From NCBI GenBank assembly GCA_022701925.1, contig JAKONM010000265.1, forward strand, positions 1 to 19,147: a stretch of 19,147 nt of DNA. Reading direction: 5' to 3'. Both the position numbers and the translations under genes were made by a program. Below are positions 1 through 7,484 of this stretch, in pieces; within the stretch, counting starts at the first letter, position 1; the number at the start of each line of letters is the position of its first letter. The DNA comes from Microbacteriaceae bacterium (GTDB lineage Bacteria; Actinomycetota; Actinomycetes; Actinomycetales; Microbacteriaceae). A model generated the notes under the pieces. The model ran no database searches. It saw only the letters and a list, made by a program, of their open reading frames with translations, and was not told where the DNA came from.

Positions 1-27
1 GTCGACGCCCTGAAGCGGGTGCGGTGA
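1..27 (+). CDS. C-terminal end of an upstream gene, probably fliO (partial)
   Basis: Only the last eight codons are in the window (VDALKRVR, then TGA at 25-27). The frame is open from base 1 and its stop overlaps the GTG start of fliP by the GTGA arrangement, so it is very likely the preceding gene of the same operon. In flagellar operons of the order fliO-fliP-fliQ-fliR the gene before fliP is fliO, a small membrane protein that helps assemble FliP. The visible residues are too few to show homology, so the name rests on position alone. Confidence 0.4.
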   Translation, partial: VDALKRVR

Positions 28-875
28 GCGCCGCCGCGCCCGCGCCCCGCCCCTCCTCCAGCCGCCTGCGGTGCTGGTTGAGCGCCCACGGCGGCCAGCT
101 GGTCCTCATCGCCTTCGCCGTGCTGACGGTCGTCTGGCTCGTCCTCGTGCAGCCGGGCGCCATGGCGAACGCGGCGCCGATGCCCAGCACCCCCAGCCCG
201 TCGCCCTCCGGCGGCGTCTCGATCAAGATCAGCGGGCCGAACACCGCGCCCTCCGACTCGATCACGGTGCTGATCGCGATCACGCTGCTGTCGATCGCAC
301 CGGCGCTGATGCTGATGATGTCGTCGTTCACGAAGATCTTCGTGGTGCTCGCGATGACGCGGAACGCGCTGGGGCTGAACACCATCCCGCCGAACCAGGT
401 GCTGGCGGGCCTGTCGCTGTTCCTGTCCCTGTTCATCATGTGGCCGGTGCTCGACCAGGTGAACAACCAGGCGCTCACGCCGTTCCTCGACGGTCGCATG
501 GAGTTCGCGGACGCGATCGGCAAAGCCGCGGTGCCGCTGCAGCACTTCATGCTGCAGCACACGCGCGAGAGCGACATCGCGCTGATGACGCGGGCCGCCG
601 ATCAGCCGAACCCGACCTCGCCCGCGACGACGCCGTTCTTCACGGTCGTGCCCGCGTTCATGCTGTCCGAGCTGCGGGCCGCGTTCATCATCGGCCTCGT
701 CATCTTCGTGCCGTTCCTGGTCATCGACCTGGTCGTCTCGTCCGGCCTGATGGCGATGGGCATGATGATGCTGCCGCCGACGATGATCGCGCTGCCCTTC
801 AAGATCCTGCTGTTCGTCCTGGTCGACGGCTGGAGCCTGATCATCACCGCGCTCGTGCAGAGCTACAACACCTAG
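24..875 (+). CDS. fliP: Flagellar export gate protein FliP
   Basis: FliP forms, with FliQ and FliR, the inner-membrane gate of the flagellar type III export apparatus. The 283-residue product has a basic N-terminus, a hydrophobic segment at about residues 26-45 that looks like the signal/first membrane helix, and then the conserved FliP body: a membrane helix with MLMMSSFTKIFVVLAMTR, the LNTIPPNQVLAGLSLFLSLF block, a periplasmic stretch, and the C-terminal TPFFTVVPAFMLSELRAAF and MGMMMLPPTMIALPFKILLF helices. It is somewhat longer than the usual 245 or so residues, the excess being at the N-terminus. The GTG start at 24 was kept because it overlaps the upstream stop as GTGA, implying translational coupling. 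fliQ follows after 8 bases. Confidence 0.95.
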   Translation: MSAAAPAPRPSSSRLRCWLSAHGGQLVLIAFAVLTVVWLVLVQPGAMANAAPMPSTPSPSPSGGVSIKISGPNTAPSDSITVLIAITLLSIAPALMLMMSSFTKIFVVLAMTRNALGLNTIPPNQVLAGLSLFLSLFIMWPVLDQVNNQALTPFLDGRMEFADAIGKAAVPLQHFMLQHTRESDIALMTRAADQPNPTSPATTPFFTVVPAFMLSELRAAFIIGLVIFVPFLVIDLVVSSGLMAMGMMMLPPTMIALPFKILLFVLVDGWSLIITALVQSYNT

Positions 876-883
876 GGCGCGCG

Positions 884-1159
884 ATGAGCCAGAACCAGGT
901 CGTCGACCTCGCCCTCCGGGCCCTGATCCTCGCGGCGGAGCTCTCCGCGCCGCTGCTCGTCACCGCGCTGGTGGTCGGCTTCGCCATCAGCGTCTTCCAG
1001 TCGATCACGCAGATCCAGGAGGCGACGCTCTCGTTCGTGCCGAAGGCGATCGCCGTCGCCATCGCGCTGATCGTCTGCGGCCACTGGATGATCAGCGAGG
1101 CGATCACCTTCACGCACCAGCTGTTCGCGATGATCCCGTCGTACCTGAACGCCTCGTGA
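884..1159 (+). CDS. fliQ: Flagellar export gate protein FliQ
   Basis: This 91-residue protein consists of two membrane helices joined by a polar loop. It carries the family block AISVFQSITQIQEATLSFVP at about residues 34-53, which is diagnostic for FliQ/SctS. It acts in the FliP5-FliQ4-FliR1 export gate. The start is the ATG at 884, eight bases after the fliP stop. The upstream AGGG is a weak ribosome site, so coupling to fliP is likely. The length matches the usual 86-92 residues. fliR starts 10 bases downstream. Confidence 0.95.
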   Translation: MSQNQVVDLALRALILAAELSAPLLVTALVVGFAISVFQSITQIQEATLSFVPKAIAVAIALIVCGHWMISEAITFTHQLFAMIPSYLNAS

Positions 1160-1169
1160 CGCGGCGCTG

Positions 1170-1940
1170 ATGGGCACGATCGGCACCATCGGGCTGAACC
1201 AGGGGTTCATCGAGGCCGCGATGCTGGCGGCGGTGCGGATCACCGCCTTCCTCGTGCTGGCGCCGCCGTTCTCGTTCAGCGCGTTCCCGCTGCGCGTCAA
1301 GGCGATGCTCGCCGTGGCGCTGTCGATCCTGGTCGCGCCGCACGCCGCGAAGGGCATGGACGGCACGCTGGAGACGGGGTCGTTCGTGCTGGCGCTGATC
1401 AGCCAGCTGGTCACCGGTGCGCTGCTGGGCTTCATGGTGATGGTCGTCTTCTCGGCCATCCAGTCGGCGGGCAGCCTGATCGACCTGTTCGCGGGCTTCC
1501 AGCTGAGCCAGGCGTTCGACCCGCTGATGAACGTGAACGGCGCGCAGATCACGCGGCTGATGCAGATGGTCGCGCTGGGGCTGCTGTTCGTGTCCGGGGG
1601 AGCGGAGCTGGTGCTCAGCGGGCTGTTCCGCACGTTCGATGCGCTGCCGGTCACCGGCGTCGTCGCGCGGGACGCGGGGGCCGCGCTGCTGCCCGGCGTC
1701 GGCCAGCTGTTCCTCTCCGCGGTGCAGATCGCCGGGCCCATCGTCGTCGTGCTGTTCCTGGCCGACGTGGGTCTCGGCCTGCTGACCCGCGTGGCGCCGG
1801 CCTTGAACGCGTTCTCCCTCGGCTTCGTGCTGAAGATCCTGATCACCCTGCTCGCGGTCGGCACGGTCTTCCTGGCGCTGCCGCGCATCACCGACGCCCT
1901 GGTGCAGGACGCCCTGCGGCTGATGGGGGCGGTCGTGTGA
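1170..1940 (+). CDS. fliR: Flagellar export gate protein FliR
   Basis: FliR is the single-copy subunit that completes the export gate. The 256-residue product is almost entirely hydrophobic with about six membrane helices. It has the family's N-terminal pattern of an early R in RITAFLVLAPPFSFSAFPLR and the conserved central block GSLIDLFAGFQLSQAFDPLM (about residues 92-111). Length agrees with the family (about 250-265). The ATG at 1170 lies 10 bases after fliQ without a clear ribosome site. The TGA overlaps the flhB GTG start by four bases (GTGA), so fliQ-fliR-flhB are probably translated as a coupled set. Confidence 0.93.
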   Translation: MGTIGTIGLNQGFIEAAMLAAVRITAFLVLAPPFSFSAFPLRVKAMLAVALSILVAPHAAKGMDGTLETGSFVLALISQLVTGALLGFMVMVVFSAIQSAGSLIDLFAGFQLSQAFDPLMNVNGAQITRLMQMVALGLLFVSGGAELVLSGLFRTFDALPVTGVVARDAGAALLPGVGQLFLSAVQIAGPIVVVLFLADVGLGLLTRVAPALNAFSLGFVLKILITLLAVGTVFLALPRITDALVQDALRLMGAVV

Positions 1941-3019
1941 GCGGGTCCGAGCCCTCCGGCGAGCGCACCGAGAAGGCCACCCCGAAGCGGATGGAGGAGG
2001 CGCGCCGCGAAGGCCGCCTGCAGAGCTCCCGCGACATGACGGGGTGGATGTCGATGGCCGCGGCGGCGCTGACGCTGCCGATGGTCGTCAGCGCCGGCTC
2101 GCGCACCAGCACCGACCTGGTGCTCGGGCTGCGCGCGGTGATCGCGGACCCGACCGCGGACCGCGCCCGCGACTACTTCCTGTCGGCGTTCGCGTCGATG
2201 CCCGCCACGCTGGCGCCGCTGCTGGCCGCGTCGGTGATCGGGGCGATCGCGGGCGTGCTCACCTCCGGCGGCGTGCACGTGCGGCGGTTCAAGGCCAAGT
2301 TCGAGCAGTTCGACCTGGTGAAGGGCTCGGCCCGGCTGGTCGGCAAGCAGGCGCTGTGGGAGGGGGCGAAGGCGCTGCTGAAGACCGGCGTCGTCGGACT
2401 CGCGGTGTGGTTCGCGATCCAGGGCGCGCTGCCGCTGCTCAGCGCCTCCGGCTCGCTGCCGGTGTCGTCCGTGATGGCGACCGCGTCGGGCGTCGTCGCG
2501 GTGATCCTGCAGGCGGCGATCGCGGCGGGCATCGTGCTCGGCGCGATCGACGTGCTGGTCGTCGTGCAGCGCAACCGCAAGCACACGATGATGACCCGCC
2601 AGGAGATCAAGGACGAGTCGAAGAGCACCGAGGGCGACCCGCACATCCGGCAGCAGCGGCGCAGCCGGCAGATCGCCATGTCGCGCAACCGCATGATGTC
2701 GGCGATCTCGGGCGCCGACGTCGTGATGCTGAACCCCACGCACGTCGCGGTGGCGCTGAAGTACGAGCCGGGCCGGTCGGCGCCGCGGGTGATCGCGAAG
2801 GGGGCCGGCGAGGTCGCCGCGCGCATCCGCGAGCGGGCGGCCGAGCACCGCGTGCCGATGGTGCAGGACGTGCCGCTGGCCCGCGCCCTGTTCAAGGCGT
2901 GCGACATCGGGCAGGAGATCCCGGAGGAGCTCTTCGGCCAGGTGGCCCGCGTGCTCGCGTTCGTGATGGCGCTGAAGCGCCGCGGCGCCGCCCTCGGCGT
3001 GCACCGCATGGCGGGCTGA
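1937..3019 (+). CDS. flhB: Flagellar export switch protein FlhB
   Basis: FlhB is the membrane protein that switches export from rod/hook to filament substrates after cleaving itself. The 360-residue product opens with the family signature ERTEKATPKRMEEARREGR (residues 9-27). It continues with membrane helices to about residue 210 and ends in a cytoplasmic domain. The autocleavage motif NPTH is intact at residues 266-269, so cleavage between N266 and P267 is expected. Downstream are the typical ALKYEPGRSAPRVIAKGAGE and VPLARALF blocks. GTG at 1937 overlaps the fliR stop. The gene is followed by a palindromic repeat and a convergent gene, so the flagellar run stops here for about 1.2 kb before flhA. 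Confidence 0.95.
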   Translation: MSGSEPSGERTEKATPKRMEEARREGRLQSSRDMTGWMSMAAAALTLPMVVSAGSRTSTDLVLGLRAVIADPTADRARDYFLSAFASMPATLAPLLAASVIGAIAGVLTSGGVHVRRFKAKFEQFDLVKGSARLVGKQALWEGAKALLKTGVVGLAVWFAIQGALPLLSASGSLPVSSVMATASGVVAVILQAAIAAGIVLGAIDVLVVVQRNRKHTMMTRQEIKDESKSTEGDPHIRQQRRSRQIAMSRNRMMSAISGADVVMLNPTHVAVALKYEPGRSAPRVIAKGAGEVAARIRERAAEHRVPMVQDVPLARALFKACDIGQEIPEELFGQVARVLAFVMALKRRGAALGVHRMAG

Positions 3020-3032
3020 CCCCGCCACCGCT

Positions 3033-3133
3033 CGCGGATCCGCAGTTCCTCCGCGGATCCGCAGTTCCTGCCCGACACGCCGGGGCGGAGGATGCTCCGC
3101 GCGGCGTGTCGCGAGGTTCTTGCGGATCCGCGG
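3033..3133. repeat. Palindromic repeat element with a tandem 18-bp unit
   Basis: The unit CGCGGATCCGCAGTTCCT occurs twice in tandem (3033-3050 and 3052-3069). The second copy begins a long interrupted stem-loop. CCGCGGATCCGCA (3051-3063) pairs perfectly with TGCGGATCCGCGG (3121-3133), CGACACGCCG (3073-3082) pairs with CGGCGTGTCG (3102-3111), and GCGGAG (3085-3090) pairs with CTCCGC (3095-3100) around a four-base loop. It lies between the convergent 3' ends of flhB and the dioxygenase gene, where it could work as a bidirectional terminator. No T-tract is present, so a REP-like or MITE-like dispersed repeat is an equal possibility. Confidence 0.7.
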
Positions 3134-3143
3134 ACGGTGCGGG

Positions 3144-4004
3144 CTACTGCGGCGCGCCCGAGGGCGGCGTCCCTCCAACTCCGCTGCCGGGCGTCGAACC
3201 GCTGGTGCCGGGCTCGGTGCTCGGGTCGATCGGCACGTCCAGCGACACCGCGTACCCCGCGGCGGCGCTGCCCGTGACCGCGGCCAGCCGGCTCACGCCG
3301 TCGTCGTCTCCGAACACGTCGTCGTCCGACAGCGAGACCCGCGCGAGGTTCGCCACCGACCGCTCCTGTCCGGTGGTGGCGTAGACCACGTCGCAGGCCG
3401 CCTTCGGCAGGGCGACCTGCGAGGTGGCGATCGCCTCCGTGCTGTCCGTGATGTCGGCGACGTCGGAGTAGACCTCGAAGTGGATGTGGAGCCACCGCCC
3501 GCTGTAGCAGGCGGGGAAGACGCTCGTGAACGTCACCTCCCCGTCGGCGTCGGCGACCTGCACGCCCCGGAGGTGGTTCTCGTCCTCCAGGCCCTCGGAG
3601 TAGAGGGAGTACGCACCGTCGCGATCGCAGTGCCACACGTGGACGGCGGCGCCCTCCATGGGGGACGAGTCGTCCGAGAGGTCGGTGAGGGCGAGCGTCA
3701 GCGTCATCGGCACGCCCGCCGCCATGGCGCTGCCGGTGCCGGTGCCGGTGCCGAAGCTCGACCGGATGTCCGAGCGGCCGATGCCGCTCTGCTCCAGCAC
3801 GTCCGCGCCGTTCGAGCCGTCGCCCGGGTAGGGGCCCGCCGTCTCCTCCGGGATCTCGCCGTCGGACGCGGCGGTGGAGGCGCTGCTGCTCGTCGAACCG
3901 CTGCTGCCGGTCGTCGCCGTCCCGGTGCAGGCCGCCAGCGTCAGGGTGCCCGCCCCGACCCCCAGCAGCTGCAGCACCCTCCTGCGGTTCAGCAGGGTCG
4001 TCAC
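3144..4004 (-). CDS. Intradiol ring-cleavage dioxygenase family lipoprotein (Tat-exported)
   Basis: This 286-residue protein has a twin-arginine-like leader (NRRRVLQLLG at residues 6-15) and a lipobox ending LAAC with Cys26, so it is probably exported and lipidated. A Ser/Thr linker follows to about residue 48. The catalytic domain has ETAGPYPGDG (54-63), WHCDRDGAYSLY (124-135) and CYSGRWLHIHFEVY (166-179). The non-haem Fe(III) ligands expected in this family are present: Tyr132, Tyr167, His173, His175. Family members cleave catechol- or protocatechuate-like rings, but the substrate here is unknown. Start: the GTG at 4004 puts the RRR motif near the N-terminus. An in-frame GTG at 4118 would add 38 residues and spoil the leader. 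The C-terminus is a Gly/Ser/Pro/Thr-rich tail. The gene opposes and separates flhB and flhA, with no obvious link to motility. Confidence 0.82.
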   Translation of the reverse strand: MTTLLNRRRVLQLLGVGAGTLTLAACTGTATTGSSGSTSSSASTAASDGEIPEETAGPYPGDGSNGADVLEQSGIGRSDIRSSFGTGTGTGSAMAAGVPMTLTLALTDLSDDSSPMEGAAVHVWHCDRDGAYSLYSEGLEDENHLRGVQVADADGEVTFTSVFPACYSGRWLHIHFEVYSDVADITDSTEAIATSQVALPKAACDVVYATTGQERSVANLARVSLSDDDVFGDDDGVSRLAAVTGSAAAGYAVSLDVPIDPSTEPGTSGSTPGSGVGGTPPSGAPQ

Positions 4005-4033
4005 GTCGAAGGACAGGCCCTGGTCGGCGCCCC

Positions 4034-4045
4034 GGACCCGGGTCC
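4034..4045. promoter_or_regulatory. Perfect 12-bp palindrome upstream of the dioxygenase gene
   Basis: GGACCCGGGTCC is fully self-complementary and sits 30-41 bases upstream of the proposed GTG start of the minus-strand dioxygenase gene. That position suits an operator or a leader hairpin. No regulator in the window can be tied to it, and in DNA this GC-rich a 12-bp palindrome can arise by chance. Confidence 0.3.
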
Positions 4046-4131
4046 ACGCACCGACCACAGGAGCCGCTGACCCCCGAGCGGGGGGCGTGGCGTGCTGCCC
4101 CCCGCGGACGGGTCGCACTCAGGATGGGGGC

Positions 4132-4190
4132 ACCGGCCGCCGGTCCCTCGCGAGGGACGCGTCGCCGACGCACCGCCGGGCGACGGCGGT
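4132..4190 (+). promoter_or_regulatory. Structured flhA leader with a perfect 16-bp palindrome
   Basis: Three adjacent inverted repeats precede flhA: ACCGGC-c-GCCGGT (4132-4144), the perfect palindrome GTCCCTCGCGAGGGAC (4143-4158), and ACCGCCG-ggcga-CGGCGGT (4172-4190). The last ends 10 bases before the flhA ribosome site (GGAGGGG, 4200-4206). The 16-bp palindrome is long enough to be a plausible operator. The downstream hairpin could affect translation of flhA. No -10/-35 pair was recognisable here. Function is inferred from position only. Confidence 0.4.
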
Positions 4191-4209
4191 CCAGGGATCG
4201 GAGGGGCAC

Positions 4210-6276
4210 GTGCGACATCCCGCGTTCGCCCGCACCGCGACGGCCGTCGCCGTGCCGCTCGGCCTGGTCGCGATCATCATGCTGCTGGTCGTGCCCATCC
4301 CGGCATGGCTGCTCGACCTGCTGATCGTCGTCAACATCCTGCTGGCGCTGGTGATCCTGCTGACCAGCATGTTCACGAAGCGGCCGCTCGACTTCTCCGT
4401 GTTCCCGTCGCTGCTGCTGATCGCCACGCTGTTCCGCCTGGGCCTGAACGTCGCGTCGACGCGCCTGGTGCTGGGGCAGGGCTACGCGGGGGAGGTGATC
4501 CACGCCTTCGGTTCCGTCGCCGTCGGCGGCTCGATCATCATCGGCGCGGTCGTCTTCCTGATCCTCGTCGTCATCCAGTTCATCGTGGTCACGAAGGGCG
4601 CGGAGCGCGTCGCCGAGGTCGGCGCCCGCTTCACCCTGGACGCGATGCCCGGCAAGCAGATGGCGATCGACGCCGATCTGAACGCCGGCCTGATCACCGA
4701 GGACGAGGCCCGCACGCGCCGCAGGGAGGTCTCCGCGGAGGCCGACTTCTACGGCGCGATGGACGGCGCGTCGAAGTTCGTCAAGGGCGACGCGATCGCG
4801 GGCATCGTCATCGTGCTGGTGAACATCGTCGGCGGCATCGCGATGGGCGTCCTGATGCAGGGCATGCCGATCGAGGAGGCGGTCAACCGGTACACGCTGC
4901 TGACGATCGGCGACGGGCTCACCGCGCAGATCCCGGCGCTGCTGATGGCCGTGTCCACCGGCATGATCGTCACCCGCTCGAACTCGGAGTCCCAGCTGGG
5001 CGCCGACGCCGGCGCGCAGCTGGCGCAGTCGCGGCTGGCCCTGCTGATCTCCGGCGTCGCCGCCTGCCTGATGGCGTTCATCCCGGGCATGCCGATCATC
5101 CCGTTCGTGCTCGTCGGCGGCACCCTGATCTTCGCGGCCTGGCGGCTGAAGAAGGCGGAGGCCGCCAAGGAGGCGGCGCAGGCGCAGAGCGCGGCCGTCG
5201 AGCAGCAGGCGACCCCATCCGACAGCCCCGAGGAGCTGATGGAGCAGATGCGCGTGCACGCCCTCGAGGTGCAGCTGTCGCCGGACCTGGTCGACCTGGT
5301 CAGCGGCGTCAGCGACGACCTGCTGGCGCGCGTGAAGGCGCTGCGCCGCCGCATCGCGATGGAGTACGGCGTGGTCGTGCCGCCGGTGCGCACCCGTGAC
5401 AGCGTCGACCTGCCGCCCTCCACCTACGTGATCCGCGTGGCGGGCGTCGAGATGGGCCGGGGCATCGCGCCCGCGGGCAAGGTGCTGGCGCTGGGCGACG
5501 CGCTGGACGCGCTGCCCGGCACGCCGACGATCGAGCCCGTCTTCCAGCTGGCCGGCAAGTGGGTGCCCGCGGAGCTGCGGCACTCCGCCGAGATCACCGG
5601 GGCGACCGTGATCGACCGCGGCAGCGTGCTGGTCACGCACCTCTCCAGCGTCATCACGGACCACGCCGGCCGCCTTCTCTCCCGCGAGGACGTGCGCGTG
5701 CTGACGGAGGGCGTGAAGCGGGTCAGCCCGGCCGTGGTCGAGGAGCTGATCCCGGGCCTGATGACGCTGGCCGAGGTGCACCGCGTGCTGCAGGGCCTGC
5801 TGGCGGAGAAGGTGCCGATCAACGACCTGCCCCGCATCTATGAGGCGCTGACGCTGCGCGCCAAGGTGTCGACCGATCCGGAGGGCCTCGTCGAGGCCGC
5901 CCGGGCGGCGCTGGGGCCGGTGCTCGTCGCCCCGCACCTGGACGAGCGCACCCTGCGGGTCGTGATGATCGACCCGCAGCTGGAGCAGTCGATGCTCGAG
6001 GGGCTGCGGCCCTCCGAGGTCGGCACCCAGATCCTGATGTCCCCCGACCGCATGGCCCAGGTCGTGGAGTCGCTGCGGCAGGCGGTGCAGAACGCGGAGG
6101 TCCGCGGCTGGTCGCCGGTGCTCGTCTGCGCCCCGGCGCTGCGGCCCGCGGTGCGCCGGCTCGTCGCTCCGCAGACGAACGGCCTGCCCGTGCTGTCCTA
6201 CCAGGAGGTGACGTCCGCCGACGTCACCATCGAGACCGTTGGAGTGGTTCGTGCCCTCGATTCGATTCCGGCTTGA
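4210..6276 (+). CDS. flhA: Flagellar export apparatus protein FlhA
   Basis: FlhA is the large export-gate subunit that couples proton flow to secretion and docks chaperone-substrate complexes. The 688-residue product matches the family length. The N-terminal half has about eight membrane helices, with RPLDFSVFPSLLLIATLFRL (58-77) and the FHIPEP family signature region GAERVAEVGARFTLDAMPGK (130-149) followed by QMAIDAD. Then come ADFYGAMDGASKFVKGDAIA and, from about residue 340, the cytoplasmic domain ending in ADVTIETVGVVRALDSIPA. The GTG at 4210 was chosen because GGAGGGG lies just upstream and the first membrane helix begins about 12 residues later; the open frame extends further upstream but encodes unrelated Arg/Pro-rich sequence. 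The 3' end overlaps the next gene. Confidence 0.95.
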   Translation: MRHPAFARTATAVAVPLGLVAIIMLLVVPIPAWLLDLLIVVNILLALVILLTSMFTKRPLDFSVFPSLLLIATLFRLGLNVASTRLVLGQGYAGEVIHAFGSVAVGGSIIIGAVVFLILVVIQFIVVTKGAERVAEVGARFTLDAMPGKQMAIDADLNAGLITEDEARTRRREVSAEADFYGAMDGASKFVKGDAIAGIVIVLVNIVGGIAMGVLMQGMPIEEAVNRYTLLTIGDGLTAQIPALLMAVSTGMIVTRSNSESQLGADAGAQLAQSRLALLISGVAACLMAFIPGMPIIPFVLVGGTLIFAAWRLKKAEAAKEAAQAQSAAVEQQATPSDSPEELMEQMRVHALEVQLSPDLVDLVSGVSDDLLARVKALRRRIAMEYGVVVPPVRTRDSVDLPPSTYVIRVAGVEMGRGIAPAGKVLALGDALDALPGTPTIEPVFQLAGKWVPAELRHSAEITGATVIDRGSVLVTHLSSVITDHAGRLLSREDVRVLTEGVKRVSPAVVEELIPGLMTLAEVHRVLQGLLAEKVPINDLPRIYEALTLRAKVSTDPEGLVEAARAALGPVLVAPHLDERTLRVVMIDPQLEQSMLEGLRPSEVGTQILMSPDRMAQVVESLRQAVQNAEVRGWSPVLVCAPALRPAVRRLVAPQTNGLPVLSYQEVTSADVTIETVGVVRALDSIPA

Positions 6277-7462
6277 GAAGCCGACCCTGACCGGTCTCGC
6301 GGCCAGGGTCGCGGCCGAGTACGGGCCCGACGCGCGCATCCTCGACACCGAGGAGACGGTGGTGGGCGGCATCGGCGGCCTGTTCGGGCGCCGCGTCATC
6401 GACGTCGTGGTCGAGATCCCGGACCGCGCCGCCCCCGACGGCGCGCACGAGTTCTCGATGCGCAGCCGCGTCGGGCTCGCGGCGCTGCTCGACGAGGCGG
6501 ACTCGCAGGACCTGGGGCCGGCGTCGGCGCACGGTGCGGATCCCTGGGCCGCCGGCCCCGCCGCATCGCCCGTCTCGACCCAGGGCGGCGACTTCGCCTC
6601 CGTCCTGGACGCGCTGCGCATCGACGTCGAGCCGTCGGAGGCGGCGGGCGGCACGCCGGCCCGGGCCGTGCGCCTGCGCGCGGAGCCCCGCGCCGAGCCC
6701 GCCCCCTTCGACACGACGGTGCTCACGCCGCCGCCCGCGCCCGCCCGGGTCGTGCCGCCGGCCCGCGTGCTGCGGGCGCTGGAGGCGGCCGAGTCGGGCG
6801 CGCCCGTGCGGATGCCGGTGCGTCCGGCGCCGCGCGTCGCGCCGCCCGCTCCCCGGGCCGCGATGCCGCGGGGGCCCGTGGAGCACCGCACGGCGGAGCC
6901 GACCGCGGCGGAGCTGGCGGCCGAGCGCGAGTTCGTCTGGGCCACCCCGTCGCCGCGCTCGCGGATGGGGCAGCCGACGCCGGGCGCCGCACCCGCGCCC
7001 CGCACGCGCGCCGGCGACCTGCTGCTGCTGGTCGGCGTCGGCGACGACGCCGTGCGCATGGCGCGGTCCGTGCGCGACCGGCTGCAGCGCGGCTACGTCT
7101 GCGACGGCGGCGCCGTGGAGGGCAACACCCGCCGCCGCGTCGACGACCGGCGCGGCGCGGTCGCCGCCCGCGCCTACGGCGTGCGCAGCGACCAGCCGGT
7201 CATCGTCGCCTACGGGCTCGAGGAGGGCGACCTGGACCTGGACGACCCGCGTCACGCCGGCCTGCTGACGATCGACAGCGACCAGGCGTGGCTCGTGGTC
7301 GACGCGGAGCGCGAGCCGGAGCACACCCTGGAGTGGACCGGCCGCCTGCGCGGGCGCCTGCAGGTGGACGCGGTGGCCAGCGTGCGGGCGCAGCGCGGTC
7401 GCGCCCACGCCGCGCTGGCGGGCATCGGCCTGCCCGAGGCGTGGCGCGAGCTGGCCGGCTGA
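6251..7462 (+). CDS. FlhF-like flagellar protein with degenerate nucleotide-binding domain
   Basis: The N-terminal 57 residues resemble the start of FlhF: an Arg/Leu-rich first strand, a helix leading to EYGPDARILDTEETV, then GGIGGLFGRRVIDVVVE. FlhF is an SRP-type GTPase that places or counts flagella. Residues about 60-250 are a low-complexity Ala/Pro/Arg linker. The C-terminal part (about 255-403) starts with a hydrophobic strand at the place where FlhF has its P-loop, but reads LLLLVGVGDDAVRM, with no GxxxxGK[ST] motif. Later strands (QPVIVAYGLEEGDLDLDDP, AWLVVDAE) look like the rest of an SRP-GTPase fold. I infer a non-GTP-binding relative. The start is the GTG at 6251 with GGAG at 6241-6244; a TTG at 6239 would add four residues. 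It overlaps the flhA end by 26 bases, so co-expression is very likely. Confidence 0.6.
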   Translation: MPSIRFRLEKPTLTGLAARVAAEYGPDARILDTEETVVGGIGGLFGRRVIDVVVEIPDRAAPDGAHEFSMRSRVGLAALLDEADSQDLGPASAHGADPWAAGPAASPVSTQGGDFASVLDALRIDVEPSEAAGGTPARAVRLRAEPRAEPAPFDTTVLTPPPAPARVVPPARVLRALEAAESGAPVRMPVRPAPRVAPPAPRAAMPRGPVEHRTAEPTAAELAAEREFVWATPSPRSRMGQPTPGAAPAPRTRAGDLLLLVGVGDDAVRMARSVRDRLQRGYVCDGGAVEGNTRRRVDDRRGAVAARAYGVRSDQPVIVAYGLEEGDLDLDDPRHAGLLTIDSDQAWLVVDAEREPEHTLEWTGRLRGRLQVDAVASVRAQRGRAHAALAGIGLPEAWRELAG

Positions 7463-7484
7463 CGCCGGCCCGCCGACCATTGAG

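Noticed and set aside
3874..4209. Extended N-terminus of FlhA from an upstream ATG
   Set aside because: The added 112 residues are antisense to the dioxygenase leader and unlike FlhA. GTG 4210 has a ribosome site and gives the family length.
2173..7059. Very long minus-strand reading frame (over 1600 codons) opposite flhB, flhA and the FlhF-like gene
   Set aside because: It is a by-product of high GC, where stops are rare. It is Arg/His/Asp-rich low-complexity sequence in the shadow of clearly conserved genes, partly overlapping the dioxygenase gene in another frame.
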